Part shown: positions 1 to 12,800 of the stretch, piece after piece | Numbering within the stretch: the stretch's first letter is position 1 | Layout of the letters: each line of letters starts with the position of its first letter | NCBI GenBank assembly: GCA_009869945.1 | Contig: WIXG01000023.1 | Coordinates: 1 to 64,000, forward strand | Source of the DNA: Mesaphorura yosii | Lineage: Eukaryota; Arthropoda; Collembola; Poduromorpha; Tullbergiidae | Length of the DNA stretch: 64,000 nucleotides | Direction of reading: 5' to 3' | The notes under the pieces: generated by a model | What the model saw: the letters and a program-made list of their open reading frames with translations, nothing else | Database searches by the model: none | Told to the model about the DNA's origin: nothing | Translations under genes and position numbers: made by a program

Positions 1-3000
1 CTAAGGACATGGGCTTTCATATGCAGCAAAAACCACCTTTCCATGTCCATCCGGAAGGCAGTTAGTGGCTTCCAAAGTTGGAACTTTTCATATGCTAAAA
101 TGCACAGCGCACCAAATTCTCGTGAATACCCCACTGTGTGCCAGTATGAGAAGAGTGATATGAACTACGAGAAGAGATCATACCCTGGACTGTATTCGAC
201 TGTGTACAAGTACCGTGCATATTTGGAGCTCGGTAATAAAACAGTACGCACAAACTCTCTTAAGATCACATCGAACCATACACGCAGACTCGTAGAGCAG
301 ACATCCTTATTATTTGTTCTTGTTCCACTTAATTTATTTTCAGAGTACAGTAATGTCAATGCTAAATACTAAAAACTTAATGTTAGAATGTAAACATCAA
401 AAGCTATTTTAAAAGCACCGTACGTTCCGAGGTTGTCTAAAATAAAATCGTAATGGATACGCAACTTTTATTCACTTCTACTGGGGTCTGGATAAAGCCA
501 AGCTCCAGTCTTGAACAGAATTAAGCATAGAAACAGAATAGTTGGGATGTCTGTCCATAAAATTAAACCCTCCAATGATTTTGAACGCAGTGCAGTGCTT
601 TGTTTTATTGATGAGTATTTGTAATTTCACGCATTTTAACTTTACGATCGCGGAAATGAATACAATGAATCTTAGGCTCAACGTCTTTGATAGAAGGCAA
701 AAATAGTAAATTCAACAAAGCACGTAATTTAAACTTCAAGTCCAAGCTTCATCTAGTTGCACCTTGCACCCTAAAGTTAATTTTAACGGGACAATTAAGC
801 GATTCTTTGCGAAATTACTAATAAAAAGTACAATTTCAGTTTTAATGTACGCAACATAAAAGTTTATGATCAGAGTCACAGCGGCAGAAAATATTCATCT
901 GCGGAGCTGCTTAAACGAATAGAATAGAAACGGCTAAACTGCTATTAGTATCACATCGCTGCCGTTACTTTGATGAATACAATTTCACTCTTCTAACAAA
1001 TCGAAGTTATACCCACGGCGCCGTCGCCACTACAATTCAATAGAGCTCATACGCTGAAATGCGAGATCCTGCTCGTCGCACGGGTCATCATTTCCCTGGA
1101 GGAATTGTCACATCCTCCTCCGACAAGGTTCTAGCCCGATGCTTGGCGGTTGCTACCGGTTGATCCCTGTCAGGACACTACTGATGATTCCTGGTATCGA
1201 ACAAAGCTCCATATTCGCGGCTAAAGTGATGTGCCTGCGAAGATTAGATCAAACAGACAAATTAGAATACAATGTAGAAACAAAGAACTTTATGTCAACT
1301 GCCGTTGAAAAAAGCAATTAAGTCAGAACGTGGAAGCTTAAAAGTCATGGGCACATATTCCAACGCGAGTGTCAATGCCGCTGTCATTAATTAATTTTTG
1401 AGAAATAACACCCCTTTGCTCTAATATCTTCCATATCCCTAAAAGACTTGGCCAAGCATAGGAATCATACCAAATGTGATTTCCTAATTAACATTTGGCA
1501 TTGCCAAGAATCGCATTAGTACGAGTAGTCGATACACACCATCGTCAACATCATCAAATAAATCCTGTGACCCAATTTCACAAACTAAAGTGCACGTCTA
1601 AGCTGCACTCGTTCGTTCCCTCGCATATTGGCAAGAGGAAATTTGTCATGTTTCAATTTCAGTCAAGAGAGAAAGAAATAAAGGTTGTTATTAACTCTAT
1701 TAACTAACATTGACCTAAATTCGCTCATGCCTCCCGTTGTGTTGCTCTCAGACTGCCTTTGTTATTCTTCTGAGCGGAAGAAGCAGTGAAAGTCAATATT
1801 ATAGGAGCAAAGCACAGCAGCAGGAAGGCAGAAGCAGTAATGGCGCCTGCATCAAGTCGGCACGGTAGAAATTGAATTTGCAAGAAGAATTAATCAAATC
1901 AATGGAAATGTATCTCAAGGTGAGTGGGAAACATTGAGATGAAAAGCTACGCTGCATATGAAGACTTGTGCAATCGATTTAACAAACCATGCAATTTTTT
2001 GAGTTCCCCAGGTTGATTCATTTTTCTACTCGTGTCGTGTGGCATTGTGTGGGTGCAGCGGCGGTAATGGTGACTTAGCTTAGCTCGGTTTCCTGATCTC
2101 TTAACAATTCCCCAAGGTAGGACGGAGCAAAACAACTGAAATCGAGGTTCGTGTGTCCTCCATCCTTGAATGTATGAAAATTTCCAGGTTTTCCTCAACT
2201 CGTTCATCACACATACATAAAATGAATGAGCCTTCCTGATTTACGCCGTTTACATAATCAAGGCTGGAGAATACTCACACGTGGCTTTTACCGCAGGTTG
2301 AAAAGAATCAATAAAACGATATCCAATAACACGCTCACGGCACGGGCGGATTACAACAGGAATTCGTTCTCATTAGTTTGATTTCAGTTGAGAAAATGGT
2401 ATTTAGTTCAAGTTCCATTTCATTTACTAACTCTGACTTGAGAAATGCTTGAGGACTTTCCGCTCAGTCTCAGTCAGTTTTCGGTCAGTCATTATTAACG
2501 TTAATTGGGCTGAAGGACATGTGAACAACGAAACACTAACCGTAAGCAATACTTTACGGTCCCGATTCAAGTAGCACAGGAAATCTATCCAGAAATCCAA
2601 CGACACTGCATCCAAATTCTGAATAATAAGTTCCGAGAAACTATTTTGTTTTTAAATCGATAAATGCGTGCGGATCAATTCAATGGCAGACATTGCTACC
2701 GTTTTGTCCAGAACAATCCAGGCCGAGTAATATCAATTAGCCGTGGAAAGTTTTCCAGTTGGAAAGCAGCAAAAATCCTTGGAGAGTTGACCAACATTTC
2801 ACGGCGCCTGTCGCAATCTTTTCTGATACGCACATTCAGTGACTTGTACACGAGGTAGCAACTAGCAAGTGGCTCGAATTCTCCCATAACCGACAAGCCA
2901 ATGCCAAGGTCACACACGCAGCAAGTGGATGGCGAGAATATTGAACTTGCAAAAGGTGGTTTCAAAGTCGCACTTTCCAGCTCATGCCCATAACCTCACT

Positions 3001-4613
3001 TTCTCGGGTTCTACTTTCTGGTAACACACCGAATGATACGGAAAGTATGCGCTGTGCTGTGCAATGGAAGGTAAACAAATCAATGTGTTCGTTTCGGCGA
3101 CGGAGAAACTACAATAAACAGACCAGACCATCTCATTTAGCAACGTAGGGCGGCGTTTCTCCTATCACTTATGTTCACTTTTAGACGAAACACTGCGTAT
3201 TTATCTGAAACTCAAGCTCGCGACCACCAGAAAGTAAAAAAATTGATTACAGTAAATGCAATTATCCTAATTACCAATGTAATGCTGCACTATTGAAAAT
3301 CACCGAAAACAAGGAACAATTCCGATATCCACTGGACTTGAACAGACGCTGCAACTTTGCATTATTTTTCATTTAAAATCCAAATCCAATTTATTGTTTA
3401 GAATTGCACCACGATTCTTCGTGATCCTGTATATCATGATCGCATTTGGCATCCAACTGCAGATATTTAAACATACAGCATTCAGGTTCTGTGCCTACAA
3501 TTATCTGCATGCAAAAGCGATTCAAAAAACCCAAACACGAGACAAGGTCACAGGCGCGGAGAGAAAGACTGATTTTAATATTACCTACAAAAATAAACTC
3601 CTAACTATCAATACTGTTGCACTTGGGAATTCGCCTTCCTTGTTCAGGGTCATTGTGTAAACCAGACATTATTAGATAATCAGCACTGTTCTGATGGTTT
3701 AGTAAATTACTGCTTGCATGCTGTGCCCTATGCGAAATTCGACAACTGATTGCGAAAGTGCATATGTGCAGTGCACGAGTACGAGTAATCCTGCGTAACA
3801 CCGGTGTCTTAACAAATTCACGTTTAAGATCGCAACTCTGAAGCTTTAGTTTGAATGTTGAGAAAGCCCATGTGAGTCTGGATTAAAATTAGAGGCTTTT
3901 AATTTCGCAATGATCGTGAAAATGTTTTAGTGCAAATTAAAGTCAGCATATTTTGCTGAATCTGGTGGTCATGTTATTGAGATAGCCTAGGCCCTGATAT
4001 TCACAAGACGACCTTCACTAGGCAGGACCTGACTCGGTGCAAACTAAACAGCGAAGTTGTCATTGAGGCAATCAGCAATAGAGACAATCTGTATTTGAAG
4101 CGTGCTAGCGCTTACCGCAATTAAAATAGAATTTAAAGCACACGTTGCTTTACTTTAAACCTACTTGTACAATGTTTATTGGTAGACAGTTAAATGTCCA
4201 TAATCCATTAAAATAACTGCCACAGCGCCAGATATGTTGTAAACTAACCTTCACTTCTCCATGCATGTAAGCCTGTAGCCTCGCACAAGTGCAAGGTCAC
4301 CGCTGACTCAACACCGTGCGGTGCGCTCATCAATTTAAAAGTTTATCACGAAATTATGACATGGCTGAAGCCCGATGAAGTGGTACCTCGTTTACTTCCT
4401 TATTGCTATTAACCTGAGTTCGAAACTGTGAAAATCGTTGTTCTGAACCAGTGTGACTGAATACCAGCCATGAATGCTTTTTGTCTTTGCAGCTGGAGAA
4501 TTAGGTCTTGCAAGCTCAAATATGGCTCCTGACTACCCAGCAAAGAAGAATGATTGAAGATGGAGCAAACTAAATTGCAAAATGTGAACCAGCAAATAGG
4601 AAATTCAACTTAC
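1..4613. other. Left flank, no gene recognised
   Basis: Six frames show only short open stretches without family signatures. The first 240 bases are open in plus frame 1 up to the window edge (peptide containing SREYPTVCQYEKSD), but I see no domain and no good donor. A short exon-like stretch on the minus strand near 1070-1170 also lacks support. The region may contain introns of a gene lying to the left. Confidence 0.4.
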
Positions 4614-4770
4614 GGTCACTGATATCGTGTGTGACGTATTCATCAGAATCTTCATCGCTGGATTTCGAAGTACTTGTGCTCGCCTTTTGCGACTTGGGCG
4701 CTACTTCGACATCGGACTTGGGTGTGTTCTTCACGTTTTGCTGGCCTTGTTTTCTTGGTCGCTTCTCCAT
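4614..4770 (-). CDS. Putative first coding exon of an unrecognised minus-strand gene
   Basis: An ATG at 4770-4768 with CAAAATGG context opens 52 codons that end at a consensus donor (GACC|GTAAGT, phase 1). The peptide starts MEKRPRKQGQQ, continues with K/S/T-rich stretches and an acidic SSDEDSDE cluster (possible CK2 sites), and ends EYVTHDISD. It looks like the disordered N-terminus of a nuclear protein. About 55 bases upstream on the minus strand lies TATAAAG, a possible TATA box. I could not find convincing downstream exons between 1 and 4600, so they may lie left of the window. It points away from gene A. Function unknown. Confidence 0.45.
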
Positions 4771-6761
4771 TTTGAAACACTCAGCTTTTAGGATGTTTTG
4801 TCTGGTTTTCTTTTCTTTATAGTATCGTTAAAATAAAAGCATTTAGTGTTGTGCTATTGAGTATAGTTCCAATACCAAGATGGTACCTTTCCCAAAAATC
4901 ACAAAATAAGCTAATTGATTGTGGGATTCCTGTTTCAGGCACTTTATCTGGCAGATGCTTATCAACCAGTATGATCAGTTAATTGACTAATATTTTTCTA
5001 GGTTAAGCTATGAAGTTGCTTTACTTTTAAATGTCACTGTTGCTTTGTCGAATCAGCTAGCACCTTGTTCCTCGCTCGTCCCTTCTATTAAAAATGGCAC
5101 AGTTGGTTAAAAACTCGCTCTCTGTCACGATTATAATTCACTAGCAGCAACCTATAGTACAGGCTTGGATAATTCGCTCTGATTATGAAATTAATTCTGC
5201 AATTTGATCAACTGAAAAATCAACCATCGATTGATTTTAAAGCTGTGGACTAGTATTCAGATTCTATCTATCCTGTTTTCTTAAGCACTTCAAAAGTGCA
5301 CCATGTAATGATTCTAATCCAAGTTTGGATCATTTGATATGATCATTTGGATCCAGACGTGTTCGGTCTTCTGTGAAAGATATGGGCTTAATGGGCCACC
5401 GTCCAGCCGGACCGACGTTGCTAATTCTTAGTTACCACGCAGGGAAGATAGTCGTCCTGTATTTAAGAACAGAACCATCTGAAATATACCATCGATAAGT
5501 TAATGCTGCTGTGAATTGTAATGTTGTAATGGAAGGATTGAAGTGAAAATATACTTACAGTCCAGATACAGCAAACTGAACAATCTTCTAATGGCATTTA
5601 CTTGTCCAGCAAGTTGAAAGATTAGTACATTCACTGAAGTTCAAGGCTCAGAGAATTCTCGAGAGTCGGCAAAGTCCAAAGTCGTCAGTGTATCCTGCTG
5701 CCTTGCCTGTCTTGGTGAAATAGAGTTAATTACCTGTTGAACACTCCGATTCGTAAGAATTGCAATGCCGCATGAATGCGACGGGCGCACTATGTTTGCT
5801 TAATTATGGCAAAGTAAAAGAGCATAAAATTCAATTACCTGGGTTTGGTTACGGTATCAAGCCAAACGGCGGCGTTTGGCGGTTCGCTCTTCAAGCTTGA
5901 CGATGTCGGATTGGCATTAGTTTCCAATAAATTAAAATCTGCAGGGAGGTTTGACTGATGAAAAATGCACTTGATCATGAAAATGGTTTGCGATTTGCGA
6001 AATATGCGAACGGCAGTCAACAAAAACTAGAATTCACTATTACCGTACGTTTGGATATATTACATAACTGAACAGTTCCAGGGACATTTGCCAATAATAA
6101 CATTTATGTTAGCAATAAGTTCTAATTGGCTAACTATGTTAGCGCCGTGAGGATTTTAAATCATACTAAGATCTTGGAAGTGAATCTCAACTCATCCCAC
6201 CAGCATTGGCTTGGCTTGAAGGCGTAGTAAAAAAAAGTCTGTGAAAGTACCACCACATGCGACACCTTAAAAGCGTACAAGTGAATCATGATCACAGAAG
6301 CAACGCAGTTACAAACATCTTCCTCTTTGTTGAGCACAGGTCCAGTGGAAGAAATGTCATTCAGCTTGAGGAGCAGGACAAGTTAAGTCGTATCAGTAGC
6401 TCGTCTGTATTCAGTGAACGCGCAACTGGAGTGTGAGCGCACGATATTTCATAAACACTGGCAACGTGTGATCTGCTCTGTCGTAACTCCCAATACAGCG
6501 TTGCGTTTGAGTTAACAACGTCCCAAAGCAGTCAAATGTGTGGCTCGGATTATTCGATCAAAGACTACGACTACCATTGACAGTTTACCGTGGACATGAA
6601 TGAGAAATCAGTCGAATTGTGATCAAGTGTGAGAGTCTCATCGCAACTAAATGAATTGATTGACCACGTGCCCGTTCCAGACGAGCAAATCTGTGATGAC
6701 CCACTAGCCGCCGGTTAGTTACAAATCCATCGATTGTGACTTGGAACATCAAGAAGGAAAG
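4771..6761. other. Intergenic region between the minus-strand exon and gene A; promoter and 5' UTR of gene A
   Basis: No convincing coding sequence. The gene A promoter and 5' UTR should lie in the right part. A TCAGT initiator-like word sits at 6411-6415, and several small upstream ATGs (for example at 6538) precede the start codon if the UTR is unspliced. A minus-strand exon-like segment (5839-5938) has splice-like borders but no recognisable product. Confidence 0.4.
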
Positions 6762-6831
6762 ATGGCTTGTTTCAATTCTTCGAAGCGACGCGTCATCATT
6801 AATGTCCTCATCTTCTTATTCATTGTCAAAG
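6762..6831 (+). CDS. Gene A exon 1: start codon and signal peptide
   Basis: Encodes residues 1-23 plus one base. A short basic stretch (SSKRR) is followed by a hydrophobic core (VLIFLFIVKG), a typical secretory leader. The donor is GTGAGC, phase 1. The ATG has A at -3 and G at +4. The same frame is open upstream to a TTG but offers no better ATG. It is joined to exon 2 across a 10.4 kb intron. An alternative first exon cannot be excluded, but length, phase and leader all fit. Confidence 0.85.
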
Positions 6832-9800
6832 GTGAGCCTGTCTTTATCAGCTGCCCATTTGTTCGCCGGTACTTTCTCGTTAATGTATTTACTTTGAATC
6901 GATTACCGACAGCGCGATTGTACTGGCTTAACTTTGTGTGCGCTAGGATTAAGATGTCATGCAGCCATTCTACTATCAGCTTATTAGCCTAGGACAAACA
7001 AGGTAGACAGAGTTCTACAGAAAAATGCATGTTTAGTAGATGTCTTGCGGCAGCTTGGCGGCACGACTAGTGATAATCATAAATTATCCAGATTCAGGTT
7101 GATTGTTTTACTCTCTTCTCATGCATGCGTGGCAGAAAGTCCGTGTAAGAGGCTGAGAAGCTGCTTAAACTGGAATTTGTAAATCATATCCTATCACAAA
7201 TCGTAAACCGTTGAACTTGTTCCAGTTTTATTGTGGCTCACAATTTGAAGAGGGTATTTGTGTATTTGGCATCTCAAGTTTCGGAGAAGGGCTCCTCATC
7301 ATATTTTAATTTCCATATTCCAATCATTCCTTTTAGCAACACGATCGCTTGATGCTGTCGACATTTGTGAGATTAGTAGGATTGAAATTTCCCATGAAGA
7401 GGCACCAATAAGCTAGTTTGCCATTCTTGAAACTGCTAAATTTTGATTTGATATTGAGCAGACACTTCTTCGGTTCTAATTCGTTGTACGTAATACGTTA
7501 TAAGTGCAATGGCCGAAATATAGCTAGAGAAGTATTCACGAAAATAAGAAAGCACTTGAAGCGTTGCGATTGTCTTGTGGACATTCTCAACTCTTACATG
7601 AGAAGATGAGCCCTAAAATAATGGCATTGAAAAATTGACCGACACTGACATTCAGGCGTGGAATGGAAATGGATACAAACACAAGGGTCTTAGTCTTAAA
7701 TTAGTCAGCGCGTGAAGGCACGACGAGTATCATTCTGATAAATTGCGTTAGCATTAGCATTCCTGCACTGCATTTGCTCACACTCACGACATGACTCATG
7801 CGGTCAACTATTTCAGGGATTATGTGCTGTATCGTATACGCAGTTAAGACTGTCTCTGGACCTATAATCGTTTAAAATATTTTCGCCTCGACAAAAGAAA
7901 TTAATTACTTTATTTCATTTCATCGAAGCAGTCAAAGAAAAAGAGTTGTAATATTTCTCATGGTCTTGGTCGTGGTCTTAAACCTGTCGTCACTTCGCAT
8001 CGCACATCTTGCATCTCCCGTCCTTTGGATTTAGACGGACTTTTCGGCCCTGACTTGAGAATAAATGAAACGAAAGTAATTTTCTCAACTTCATAATAAT
8101 TTCAACGACCATTCAGAGGATATTCACGTCCCGTGCCTTGTCAAATCGTTGCACTTGCACTCGATGGGTAATGAAAGTATTCAGTGTGCGTGCGTGCTTA
8201 AAATTCATCAACCAAGCTTATGTTTATCCTGCCTTTGAAACCTGTACTGTGTTGCACCTACTCGTCAGTCGTCATGCTGCACATAATTCGAATCAGAATT
8301 TCCAGAGCTGAAAGATGAGCTATCTCTTTGTTGCCGTTGTATTTCTGCATTTTGTTGAAAGTCATCATTAGCCAGCTTTTTCGAAGAAACTTTGTGAAGG
8401 AAAGAAGAGACACAAATTGGGACAATGGCCTGTGTCCGTTGCGTGAATCCCAGGCGTCGAGACTCGGGATGGGAAAATAAAATTGTCATCATGTGTCTCA
8501 GTTCAATTCTTGTAAATCTTGATATGATTTTCTGAAGGTTTGTCCATTATTTCTGAATAATATTTTCTTGCCTGTCATGTGTTGACATTTCGAATTTCCT
8601 CTCGCTCCTCTGAAATAGTTCTTCCCCATTCGTGAGTCCCCTGAAGGGCTTGCTCATCTTGTGTTTTGAAGGCACTGACACGAATGAGTCACGAACCTTT
8701 TCTTCATTCCGTCTCCACGAGCTCATCCTTTCTTGTCATTGGAATGCATCCGCACTGTAATGAGTAAAGTGTACGGCAACGCAATTCTATTTCTGTACAT
8801 GCGAAGGAACAACGACCAATTAGCAATTGGTCAATAAATTTTTTCAGGCCAATAACCAAGAAAATATGGCGTTCATTGTTACACTTAACTGCTTCATTAA
8901 CATAGCGCTGACCAGAGCAGAATATGTGCCGATCGGTTGGGATTTGTTTAGTCTGCAAATTGAGGTATAAGATATCAGAATCAGAAGATGAATCATCGCC
9001 CTCGTTCCGTCGTGTCGTGTATGTTTTTTTCTTTTGTTAATATCTATCAATTCCGAGAAATCCGGACAGGCCGAAAGCAAAGTAATACTACTCAATAGTG
9101 AGTGTGTCGGGAGTATAATTCACAATCTTCAGATGATGTCAAAATAGGTTTCGACACATCATGGCCTGAGTGCGATCTGTTTACGCGATACGATAATTTT
9201 CAACTATTCTAACGTAAACACTATTATGACTGGTTTACACAATTTATTCAACGGTGGGTGTCGGTAAGGCCACAGCATTGCATTGATTCATTCCAGGAAC
9301 AGGAAAACCCTCAGCTCCGAGCTTCGTGCTTAATCCTCTTTCAAATCAAAATCATCACTGATTATTGATTATGCTCCATGGTTAGATCCCGATTCGTCTC
9401 ACATTACTTCTTTCTGGTGAATTGTGCGGAGTGTAGGAATTGTCAATGCATACTTTCAGTGTAATTCATTGTCAGGAAACGTGATCGGGATAAGATCGCA
9501 CTCGACTTCAGTTATGTGGAACTGAGCAATTACAGCTTGTTGGAGGAGGATTAACAATACGCATTGTATAGTCACAAATTCATTCTCATAACACACGAAA
9601 GGGTTAAAAATATTTTGACATTTTGTTGATTTTAAAAATTAGGCTAAGCACGAAAAATTTTTAGTGATAATTTTATTTATGTCTCCGGCACAAATCATTG
9701 AAGTTTAAAATCGTTTCATGCCAGGAAGTACGGCTGACCTTTCGACAATACAGTTGTACATATTGTAATTTTCAAAGTCTTATCTACTTGGCTTTTCACG

Positions 9801-12800
9801 AAATTCGAACTTCCACTGAAGTCGTGCCGTGAGAAATTTTGAAGCTTCAACAGGATTGTACGCATTTTCATTTTCATCTCCCAAAGTCCGTCGTGAATCA
9901 TCCATTTAAGAGAGCAGTCGCTCCAATTTGTTATGCTTGGGAGAAAAATTCATAAAATCTTATAAACAGCCTATTCATTTTTCAGTAGTGTAGATCATTT
10001 TTGAGTTCATGGAATTGTCAAATTGTAACAAGAGATGGACGGAATGAAATGTCAACTGTTGATTCTTCAAAAAGTTGTTTTGATCGTTCAATCGACTCTT
10101 AATAAAGAGATGAGTTTCTTCAGTAGTGATTGGGTTCTGTGTCAGATCTCTGAATGAAAGCAGTCTAATCGTGAAGAGATCTCATCTCATCAAATACCTC
10201 AGTGCACTGTTGACACGCTAAGACTCATTTCAATCAAAGATAACAAAGACATCATAATGTATTCATTAGCAAAACAATCACCCGTCCAGTCCAGCCGTTC
10301 AGCTTTATTGTCCGACAACACAGCAGACAGGACAGGACAGAAAACTTGACGAAATGCAAAAACAAGTCATCTAGTTTGCAAGTCTACTTTACACGACTTG
10401 ACTATTTCATTGTCAATTACTCAAACAGGTTATTATTATTTATTGCCAGTACGCAGCCGATTTATTATCGAGCGAATGTTGTTCCGTGAGACGCAAAGAT
10501 TTATGCACTTGCATGGCCATGTTTGTCTATTTAAAATTTTTATTTTATATATTACACGAGTTTATGATTTTGACATGCGAAGAAGCATAAATTAATCTGT
10601 ACTGCACTCACGACTCACAAATCAGATCAGCATGAATTTTATTACGCTTTAATTTGGTTTAGTTCGATCTTAATGGGCAAAGAAGTCTGTGGCTGGGCGA
10701 AAATATTAACTCGAGATTTCATGCTTGAAAACTTGAAGCATTATTCTTGGAATCTGTCTCCATCAAACTCATAAAAGTGAGCATAATCGTAAACGTGAAG
10801 AATGTCCTCTGGACTTTCTGGATCTCTAGTCTTGAAGGGACTTGATCATCTTGAACATGCACATCTCGTTAATGTCAAATTTTATGTGTTGGTCCAGAAT
10901 AAAAGTCAAAGCAGGGTGAAATGACTTACACGCCTCCATTCTTGCACGTTGTGCTGCACGCTACGTGGGATGTTACGCGCAACCCAACTGCTTTTTTGCG
11001 GTTAAGCTTCGTTATAACTTGGCAAATGAACATGGAAGTATTCATTATGAATTCCAGTTAAGTGCCAACGAGCACTGGCACCGACATCAGGCAGGCATGC
11101 AATCCTTTCAGCAACAATGTAACAAGTAACAAGTTTATTACGATTTTTTACCCTTTGGCCGAAGGAACGAGACAAGTTGATGTCTTTATCTTTGAGACCG
11201 GTGGTGCTGAACCTGAAACCTATAATCAGAGCACAAGCACATGATTTCGACATTTTTCGGCTCATTTTTTCAGTATACGTATGCTCAAAGGAAAACACCA
11301 CTGCCAGTTCGCACTTAGCGATTCAACTCAGTCGCTCGCAGTAAGCCAGCCCTATTAAGATAAAGATAACAAAAGATTTGAATTTAGCGAGCCAATCGTT
11401 TCGATTAGGCTCAGAAATTGTCTTATCTTACTTAAGCATTAGTATTTAGCAATGCAATGTGGTTTTCCTTCTTAAATATCTGGAATCTGGATCTTTAAGG
11501 CTGCTGACATCATCCGTCGTAAGCCAATCATCAGAGATTGAAGATTCGGGGTTTGGAGCGGCGTGAAGGGAGAAAGATTTTTGGATTTCAAGGTTGGTGC
11601 AATCTTTTTCCAGTTCTCAGCAGTGCCACCAGCCTCCAATCCACCAATGCTATTAGTGTCATGCTAAACGAAAATTAAAAATAATCTCTCAGCATAATGT
11701 GATTATAAGGGTTGCTCCGTGTTATTTTGTGAGTAACACGGCTTAAGAAGAATTATGAGTTGTATTGTGATTCGACTTTAAAAAGTGGGTAATGTCGAAA
11801 TCAATGATAAATCACGGAGGAATCCTGTGCATCCATTATGCCAGCACGTTTTCTGTGCACTGTGTTTGAAGGGTCCTGACTGACTGACTTACATTCCTAC
11901 GAACACTCGAATAGGCTTAAACTGTTTTAGTGCAATGTGCATAATGCGGCCTATTGTTCGTTTGCCCTGGCCCTGAGAAATGGAAGCATAAATAATCACA
12001 GTTTATGGATTTAGCTTAGCTCCAACTTGTTAAATTGCGCTTCTTGTTCGGAAAATTGGAACTCTGCGTCTGAGCTGCACCTGAAATGACACGACGGCGG
12101 TGACGGTGCCGTTTGAATTCTTGGTTTAAAATCATGTAATGTTTATTTACTTAGGACCAGTTTCCATGCTCTCGGGAATGGCAATAAGACGAAAAATCGG
12201 AGTCCAGCCCAATGCGAAGCTCGTTAACATTTAAGAATTACTCAACAAATCAGACATGTTTGAGTATAGTGTTGAGAGAAAATAATCGTATTGAACTAAT
12301 TTGATGACTCTTAAGCTTGCTTGTTTGTGCCCTGAAAAAGAAAAGGGAAAATATGAATTGCCTTAATTTCAGCTAACGGTCAAGAATGGTGGAACGGTTA
12401 AGGATTATCGAAATCGTGAAGCAGAACAAAGCGAGCCAACGTCAACGTTGTTGTTTACATAATTGAAAACGCAACAGATGCTTGACTTTCTAGTCAGGGC
12501 TCTTTGTTAACCGATTCAATTAAAACTCACGCGATAATTATTATAAGCAGATCACGCAAGACGTGTGCTTAAGAAATTGTTGCTCGGAGCCATTGGTTCA
12601 TGCCCATGTCCAGCTGCCGATGAGACTTGTAACACGAGAAGTTGAATGCCTACTGTCAAAAGCTTCGGCTCATGCAATAAGGCAACTTATTGTGTTAATT
12701 CGCTGTAATTATAAGCTCAGTAAATTGAATTGTTTAATTGAAACAGTTGCAGGCAGCTCTCATAAGCATCGTAAATTTTTTATGCTGCAAAATAAGTTTC

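Noticed and set aside
1-372. Open frame from the left edge
   Set aside because: About 124 codons open, but the second half is low in coding character and no domain is seen; it could equally be random.
1050-1180. GC-richer exon-like stretch on the minus strand ending in a stop
   Set aside because: An acceptor-like CCTGACAG precedes it, but phase does not match the only candidate upstream exon and no protein family is visible.
5839-5938. 100-base minus-strand segment with splice-like borders
   Set aside because: Open in one frame, but upstream of the ATG exon at 4770, with no recognisable product and no partner exon.
6411-6415. TCAGT initiator for gene A
   Set aside because: Such pentamers are frequent, and no downstream promoter element or TATA box at the right spacing supports this one.
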